DNA of 47,438 bases from a virus: positions 1 through 47,438 of IMG/VR virus record IMGVR_UViG_3300013093_000079; one strand, given 5' to 3'. A program made the position numbers and the translations under genes. The first letter of the stretch is position 1; every line of letters starts with the position of its first letter. Below the pieces are notes generated by a model, which searched no databases, had not been told where the DNA came from, and saw nothing but the letters and a program-made list of their open reading frames with translations. This document shows, piece by piece, positions 42,372 to 47,438 of the stretch.

Positions 42372-45300
42372 GTGGCACGACTTCGCTTCGATGCCGTCGC
42401 CGGTAGTCTTGACATTTCCTCTTTGGCCACGGGCGCCACAACCATGTCATCTACGTCCCTAGCGGACTTGGGTGTCGTCGCTAGTCCTAACACCGCCGAC
42501 ATCGCCATCTTTACTCGGGACTCCCTCACGGGCCGAATTTCCCAATACGAGGTGTTGCAAGTCACGGCTCACGCTGCCGGGGCAACCACGGCAACGGTCA
42601 CTCGAGGAATTCGTGGAACCTATGGGATGCCTACTGGCGGATTCTCGTGGGCCTCAAAGTCTTCGTGGACTCACGGCGCCAATCAAGATGACTTCAACCC
42701 CTCCGCCATTGGTGCGGATCCTGCTGGTGCGGCGGCAGTAGTTCAATCGAACTTGACGAACGAAATCACTCGAGCCGAGAACGCCGAGAACACTTTGACG
42801 CTGGCTGTGCAAGCAGCCCAAACCACCGCCAACGCAGCATTGCCCAAGTCCGGTGGCACCATGAGTGGCGTCATCAACATGGGTGGCTCAAAGATCACCA
42901 ACGTCGCCAATGGTACGACGTCGAATGATGTTGCCGCTTTCGGGCAGATTCCCACGGCGTTGCCTCCTTCTGGCGCAGCGGGCGGGGACCTTACGGGCAC
43001 CTACCCCAATCCTTCTTTGAAGAATACCGGCACCTCAGGCGTCTACGGGGATGCGGCGACAGTACCCCGAATCACCACCGACTCTCAGGGCCGAGTCACC
43101 AATGTGGCGGCTACCTCTATTGCGATCACCGAAGCCCAAGTTAGCAATCTAACGAATGACCTTGCCTCAAAGGCGCCCGCATTGGTCAACGTCAATGTTT
43201 CGACTTCGACCTATACGGCAAATCCATCAAACTTTATTTTGGCGGATGTATCGCACAACTCGATGATCGTGACTTTGCCTGCTGCCCCCGTAGCCGGAAC
43301 GGTCATCGGTTTGCGAATCATTGCAAAGTCTCCCGGCTATGGCGTGACCATCAATCGTTCGGGGTCCGACGTCTTTAGTGGCTGGTCGGGCGGTTCCTCG
43401 ATTTATCTTTCGCTCTTGGGCCAGCAGGTCAATTTGGAGTACCGCAACGGCGTTTGGACGGTCACGCTCAATGACATCACCTACGACCCGACTCAATACG
43501 GAGCGGATCCCTCTGGCATCGTTGACTCCACGACCACGATCCAATACATCCTCAATACCTACGGTCGAGTAGAACTTTCCCAAGGTCGATTCCTCGTCAC
43601 GAGCCTGTGGTTGCCTTCAGGGGCCGCTATTGTGGGACGACAGGGCCTGAATCACACGATCACGGCGTCCAACCCCCAACCGTCCGGTGTGTCCACCCTC
43701 GTCCACTCAGCGGCTGCAACCGGGGCCTTGCTCAACATCGCACCGGGAGTGGATGGCGTGCTGTTGAGGGACTTCTTCTGTGACGGGTCTGTTGGGGGCA
43801 CCAACATCGCCTCGTTGGCAAACTACGCCAACTGCTATGGGTTGCGAATCTGGGACAATCCCCAGCCAACCACTATGTCTAGTGCGTCATCGGGATCGTC
43901 GTCGATCACGGTCGCCTCATCCACCAACATCGTTGCTAATTCAACCCTTGCACTTGACTCTGGTACGACCAGCGCCGAGAGCGTAGTGGTGGCATCGGTT
44001 GGTGGCACTACCCTATCACTTTATTCGCCCACTGTCAATACACATTCGGCAAACGCCTCGGTTACGGCGGACTCCAACCTTGGACTCCAACTCGATAACG
44101 TGTCGTTCTACTATTTCGCCGGGAACTATTCGGTCTACGTTGGCACGGGCCGTTATTACGCAAGGTTTACCCGACTTGGCATCTATGGCGCTGGTTATGG
44201 TGGCTCGGACCTTGTGCTCCACAACAACCAATCCATCGGACTGGGCGTTTTTGGCGATTCGTGCACGATCAATCAATCTTCGATCTCGCACAGTCGGTTC
44301 CACAACATTCTGGTCAACGCCAACGTGTTCGGCACGAGCCTGTGCGACATCCATGAGGCTGGTTTGAGTGGAGCGGGTTCGGGCATCTATGTCCAAGGCG
44401 GAAGTCGTATTTCCATTGGCAATCGAACGGTCATCAATCGATCTGCAAACGAGGCCATCTATGTGTTTGGTGGAAAGTACGCCCTTGGCAATGCTTCCGG
44501 CAACGGGGCATCGGTAACCTACTCCACTAGCACCACTCACTCACTTCAAGTCGGCCAGACAGTTTCCATTACGGGGTTCGCATCGACGGTAGGATTCAAC
44601 GGCGCCTATACGATTACCAAGACCACCCCCACGACGTTCACCGTTACTAGCACCATCACGGGGCCTTCGGATGGATCCCCCATCGCCTCATTGGGCACGG
44701 GGACTTCGGACATTTCGATTGGGGCTGGGTGCTCGTTCTCGTCAAACTGCCGGAATGGGTGGTCGGGCGATGCAGTTGCCTCATCAAACGTCCACTCAGA
44801 TGCCAACTGGACTGGCTCATTGGCCATGGTCGGGAATACGGCCTACGGAAATCTGTTTCAGGGTGGCAATGTAGACGCTGACGTTTCGTTTGCATCAACG
44901 CAGACGTCGATCGCTTACTCGGACTCCAACTACGCCCCCGATACCTACAACAACCTTCCCTATGGTGTCGCAGCCCTTTGGGATCAGACCAATCCCCCGG
45001 CCAACTCCACAGTGGCCATCACAGAGGTTGGGGTGCAAATCGGAACGCCCGATACGATCTTCTTTATTTGCTCGTCCCCTCCCCCGTTCATCGTCAAAAC
45101 TCACACGGCCAACCTCGTCAACGGTTCGCCCCTTATTACAAACTACGGCAGTACCCTTTCGTCACTAGACGTAGGACGAGCCGTTAGTGGAGCGGGCATT
45201 CCCTCAAACTCTTACATCGGTGCGGTGACCTCACCAAACTCTTTTGAACTTTCATCAAGCCCTAATGTCTTGATCCCCGCTAATGCAACAGCCACCACCA

Positions 45301-46019
45301 CGGGTACGAACGTCACCATCGCTGACGTCATCTCCATTTCTGGCTGCGCCCCGTATTACACCAATCTCTCAAACGTCCCTGTCTATGCAGTCAACTCCAC
45401 GTCGTTTGCGGTGAGTACGGCAGAGGTATCGGCACCCATTCCGAATCTTACGTTGGCTACTGCGGTCACAGCAGGAGTCACCCAAGTAAATCTCGTCTCT
45501 AACAAGCCTACGGTGTCTCCGCTGACCGACATCTTTGGCGGCACCAAACTTCGCATCAACAGTGTTTTCTGTGGCCCCGACAACGGATATGACGACATCA
45601 CGGTTACCCCCAACGCCACTTCGAATACCATCTATTCCGACGGGGTGTTCTACAACGGCGTCTCTAACGGCACCACGATCCACTTCAGCCCCGGACTGGC
45701 CCATTCATACAACGGTTCGGGGGCCTACGCAGCAACAATCTCGTTCCCGTATCAAACAGAGGCCCACGCTACGCTTCAGAAGTACCGCACGCCATTGCAG
45801 AACGTCATCTCGCTAACCAATGGCACCGTTAGTGCACCGATCATTTCCGCCACGGGTGCCCCCAGCGTCAATTCATCTGCTCGGATCATCGGCGGGACAT
45901 CTGGCAGCGCACCCCTCGACGAGACTTGGCAAGCCGGGGATGTTGCTATTGACAACACAGGCTACATTTGGATCTGTACGGCGGGCGGCACTCCCGGCAC
46001 TTGGAAAAGGATTGGCTAA
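42372..46019 (+). CDS. Large tail fibre / tailspike with pectate-lyase-like beta-helix
   Basis: A 1215-residue GTG-started protein. Residues 1-115 are an attachment domain shared with the 46893 gene (MARLRFD, NTADIAIF, VTRGIRG, W.HGANQDDFNPSAIGA). Then comes a coiled coil (TRAENAENTLTLAVQAAQ), the KSGGTMSG..NMGG..ITNVANG repeat, and from about 370 a GADPSGIVDSTTTIQYIL start of a right-handed beta-helix of the pectate-lyase superfamily, typical of capsule- or glycan-binding and degrading spikes. A later Ig-like module (GQTVSITGF..., about 725) interrupts it. The end (ETWQAGDVAIDNTG.IW.CTAGG..GTWK) is a classic C-terminal trimerisation/tip motif. Host-surface binding or depolymerase role is inferred. 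Confidence 0.82.
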   Translation: MARLRFDAVAGSLDISSLATGATTMSSTSLADLGVVASPNTADIAIFTRDSLTGRISQYEVLQVTAHAAGATTATVTRGIRGTYGMPTGGFSWASKSSWTHGANQDDFNPSAIGADPAGAAAVVQSNLTNEITRAENAENTLTLAVQAAQTTANAALPKSGGTMSGVINMGGSKITNVANGTTSNDVAAFGQIPTALPPSGAAGGDLTGTYPNPSLKNTGTSGVYGDAATVPRITTDSQGRVTNVAATSIAITEAQVSNLTNDLASKAPALVNVNVSTSTYTANPSNFILADVSHNSMIVTLPAAPVAGTVIGLRIIAKSPGYGVTINRSGSDVFSGWSGGSSIYLSLLGQQVNLEYRNGVWTVTLNDITYDPTQYGADPSGIVDSTTTIQYILNTYGRVELSQGRFLVTSLWLPSGAAIVGRQGLNHTITASNPQPSGVSTLVHSAAATGALLNIAPGVDGVLLRDFFCDGSVGGTNIASLANYANCYGLRIWDNPQPTTMSSASSGSSSITVASSTNIVANSTLALDSGTTSAESVVVASVGGTTLSLYSPTVNTHSANASVTADSNLGLQLDNVSFYYFAGNYSVYVGTGRYYARFTRLGIYGAGYGGSDLVLHNNQSIGLGVFGDSCTINQSSISHSRFHNILVNANVFGTSLCDIHEAGLSGAGSGIYVQGGSRISIGNRTVINRSANEAIYVFGGKYALGNASGNGASVTYSTSTTHSLQVGQTVSITGFASTVGFNGAYTITKTTPTTFTVTSTITGPSDGSPIASLGTGTSDISIGAGCSFSSNCRNGWSGDAVASSNVHSDANWTGSLAMVGNTAYGNLFQGGNVDADVSFASTQTSIAYSDSNYAPDTYNNLPYGVAALWDQTNPPANSTVAITEVGVQIGTPDTIFFICSSPPPFIVKTHTANLVNGSPLITNYGSTLSSLDVGRAVSGAGIPSNSYIGAVTSPNSFELSSSPNVLIPANATATTTGTNVTIADVISISGCAPYYTNLSNVPVYAVNSTSFAVSTAEVSAPIPNLTLATAVTAGVTQVNLVSNKPTVSPLTDIFGGTKLRINSVFCGPDNGYDDITVTPNATSNTIYSDGVFYNGVSNGTTIHFSPGLAHSYNGSGAYAATISFPYQTEAHATLQKYRTPLQNVISLTNGTVSAPIISATGAPSVNSSARIIGGTSGSAPLDETWQAGDVAIDNTGYIWICTAGGTPGTWKRIG

Positions 46020-46183
46020 TGTACGGTGACGCTTACGCACTCAACACCTACGCCATCGGCGATGACTTCTACACCGCCACAAATACTAGCGTCACTGTTT
46101 ATGACACTATTTTGACGTCGGATCAAGTCTCCACCTACGTCCTCGTTGAGGCTCCGGCCCAAATCGTTGTGAGTGTGACCTAA
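46019..46183 (+). CDS. Small fibre-cluster protein (54 residues)
   Basis: A 54-residue protein beginning MYGDAYALNTYAIGDD. ATG overlaps the tailspike TAA, and its own TAA overlaps the next ATG, so it is translated as part of a chain. Tyr/Thr/Val-rich and beta-like; no known motif. It could be a fibre chaperone or a small tip protein. Confidence 0.55.
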   Translation: MYGDAYALNTYAIGDDFYTATNTSVTVYDTILTSDQVSTYVLVEAPAQIVVSVT

Positions 46184-46893
46184 TGCCAGTTCTTCGCAGA
46201 TTCTACGCAGGACAAGTTCTCACATTTAGGGCGACGTTCACGGACCCCATCACGGGTAACCCCATCGACCCCACACTGGTTGATTTCAAATATCAGATCG
46301 ATGGAGGATCAGTCGTTCGGTTTACCTACGGCATCGACGCAGCCCTCACTCAAGTCTCGGCGGGACTTTACCAAGTCGTCGTTGATTCGACGGGGCATCC
46401 GGGTCTTTATAACTACATCTGGGCTAGCCATGGAAGCGGGCAGGCTGTGGCTAGCAAAGCGGTACTTGTGCAACCCGGTACGGTGAGCACTTCGTTCTCG
46501 GGCGAACCTTTGGATGCGGGCGTGCTCGTAGCGACGTCCCTTAGCAACTATTTCGAGGGTATGTATGAGGGCGTCACCTATCCGACATTCCGCACGGGTG
46601 AGATCGTTACCTTCTCGGTCTATTTCACCAATAAATTCACCGGGGACTACGTTGACCCGTCGGCTGTGGAGTTCGCTTATCAAATTACCTCGGCGGGCAC
46701 CGTCAATCGCTATCGTTATCAAGATTCTAATAACTTGATTCAACACCCCAAGACCGGCGTGTTTCAGATCGCTCTTGACTCAACCGATTCGCCGGGTCTT
46801 TGGAACTACACTTGGTCTAGTTCTGCTGTTGGCCAGTCCGACTTGAATCAGGCCATCTATGTTCGTCCCACCTCTATTGAAACGGCACTCTAA
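46183..46893 (+). CDS. Tandem Ig-like-repeat tail protein
   Basis: A 236-residue protein made of two similar domains (about 6-100 and 133-230). Each runs TFRATFTDP.TG or TFSVYFTNKFTG, DP..V.F.YQI, G.YQV.VDSTG.PGLYNY.W or its partner GVFQIALDSTDSPGLWNYTW, and ends ...VQP or ...VRP. This is an obvious internal duplication of an Ig/fibronectin-like beta-sandwich, typical of phage fibre or decoration proteins. Both junctions are TAATG overlaps. It probably binds at the fibre base or host surface. Confidence 0.65.
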   Translation: MPVLRRFYAGQVLTFRATFTDPITGNPIDPTLVDFKYQIDGGSVVRFTYGIDAALTQVSAGLYQVVVDSTGHPGLYNYIWASHGSGQAVASKAVLVQPGTVSTSFSGEPLDAGVLVATSLSNYFEGMYEGVTYPTFRTGEIVTFSVYFTNKFTGDYVDPSAVEFAYQITSAGTVNRYRYQDSNNLIQHPKTGVFQIALDSTDSPGLWNYTWSSSAVGQSDLNQAIYVRPTSIETAL

Positions 46894-47438
46894 TGGCACG
46901 CTTGCGATTTGACGGAATTAGCGGAATCCTGTCAGTGAGTATGCCAACTGCGGACACGACTTTCACCGCCGACGGTATCGCCGCCATGGGTGCCGTAGGG
47001 TCGGGCAACACCGCAGATATTGCCATTTTCCAACGAGACAGCACCACGAATCAGATCGTTCAGTTTGAGGTGGTGCGAGTTACCAGTCATGCCATTGGGG
47101 CAACAACGGCAATCGTTACTCGTGGGATCCGTGGTAGTGCCAACATGCCGTCGGGGGGCTTTTCGTGGCCAGCCGATGCGCTATGGAGTCACGGGGCTAA
47201 CCAAGACGACTTCAATCCATCTGCAATAGGGGCAGTCGCAGGCATCACCAACGCAGATGCGACCATTTTTATCGGTGGGACTGCTAGCAACCCCACAGTG
47301 GCAGTCGGCACGGTGCCTCATGGTCAGATCAGTGGATTGGGCTCTGCTGCCCTTGCGGACACCTCCGCTTTCGATGTTTCCGGTGCTGCAGCCACCGAAA
47401 CGGCAAGAGCAACGGCGGCGGAGGCGCTTCTCGCTCCG
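46893..47438 (+). CDS. Tail fibre protein, N-terminal part (3' truncated by window edge)
   Basis: An open frame of exactly 182 codons with no stop before the edge. It starts MARLRFDGISGIL in TAATG with the preceding gene. The first 110 residues repeat the attachment domain of the 42372 tailspike: NTADIAIFQRDS, VTRGIRG, MPSGGFSW, HGANQDDFNPSAIGA. The last part (ATETARATAAEALLAP) is the Ala/Glu helix usually preceding the fibre shaft. It is therefore a second receptor-binding fibre on the same docking site. If the window ends join, it continues into the 1-546 frame. Confidence 0.75.
   Translation, partial: MARLRFDGISGILSVSMPTADTTFTADGIAAMGAVGSGNTADIAIFQRDSTTNQIVQFEVVRVTSHAIGATTAIVTRGIRGSANMPSGGFSWPADALWSHGANQDDFNPSAIGAVAGITNADATIFIGGTASNPTVAVGTVPHGQISGLGSAALADTSAFDVSGAAATETARATAAEALLAP

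Noticed and set aside
1-47438. Integrase, repressor and attachment site (temperate phage)
   Set aside because: No tyrosine or serine recombinase, Cro/CI-type repressor or att-like tRNA fragment is visible; the HTH protein at 13802 alone is not enough. A lysogeny module outside the window cannot be excluded.

Overview
The window is part of a tailed double-stranded DNA phage genome. Almost every gene is on the + strand, packed with 1-8 base overlaps or TAATG/ATGA junctions. A gp25-like protein and a J-like baseplate protein point to a contractile (myovirus-type) tail. A WhiB-like iron-sulfur regulator, a secreted Rpf/transglycosylase-like protein with a Thr/Pro linker, and several promoters that place a TANNNT -10 box 6-7 bases before the start codon (leaderless mRNAs) point to an actinomycetal host. 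The TTTT-Pro linker style resembles Acidimicrobiia, but that is only an inference.

Layout. 1-9263: end of a fibre gene, a small fibre-associated gene, gp25-like, baseplate J, and a giant 1750-residue tail/baseplate protein. 9272-12220: papain-like peptidase, SNF2-type helicase, two unknowns. 12221-12684: no gene. It holds what looks like a complete non-coding transcription unit, with a -10 box near 12243, about ten stems, and a Rho-independent terminator at 12627-12651. 12685-16036: short transcription units with their own promoters and terminators (unknown proteins, an HTH protein, a MazG-like protein, a zinc protein), then a secreted cell-wall hydrolase. 16120-28892: replication and recombination (DnaC-like loader, DnaB-like helicase, primase, degenerate J-domain protein, ssDNA-binding-like protein, DnaE-type polymerase, RecA, resolvase/nuclease, Cas4-like exonuclease, RuvC-like resolvase). 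28998-34016: sigma-region-4-like protein, candidate small terminase, DUF932-like protein, large terminase. 34060-40422: GH25 endolysin, class II ribonucleotide reductase, WhiB, DEDD exonuclease, DUF6378-like protein and small zinc/basic proteins. 40419-41192: the only convincing minus-strand gene. 41328-47438: tail-fibre/tailspike cluster, running off the right edge.

The phage would replicate its DNA with its own loader, helicase, primase, polymerase and RecA, and supply dNTPs with a B12-dependent reductase. Packaging uses the terminase, and the host wall is attacked with a GH25 lysozyme and possibly the exported Rpf-like enzyme. No portal, prohead protease, major capsid, sheath, tube or tape-measure gene is visible. 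The right edge (a fibre N-terminus) and left edge (a fibre C-terminus) join in frame and could be two halves of one gene. Because head genes are missing, I favour an incomplete genome with the head/tail block outside the window, but a circular 47.4 kb element cannot be excluded from sequence alone.

The best candidate for something undescribed is the roughly 395-nt structured RNA at 12256-12651. Next are the repeated hairpin-plus-leaderless-promoter cassettes and the phage-encoded Rpf-like enzyme.
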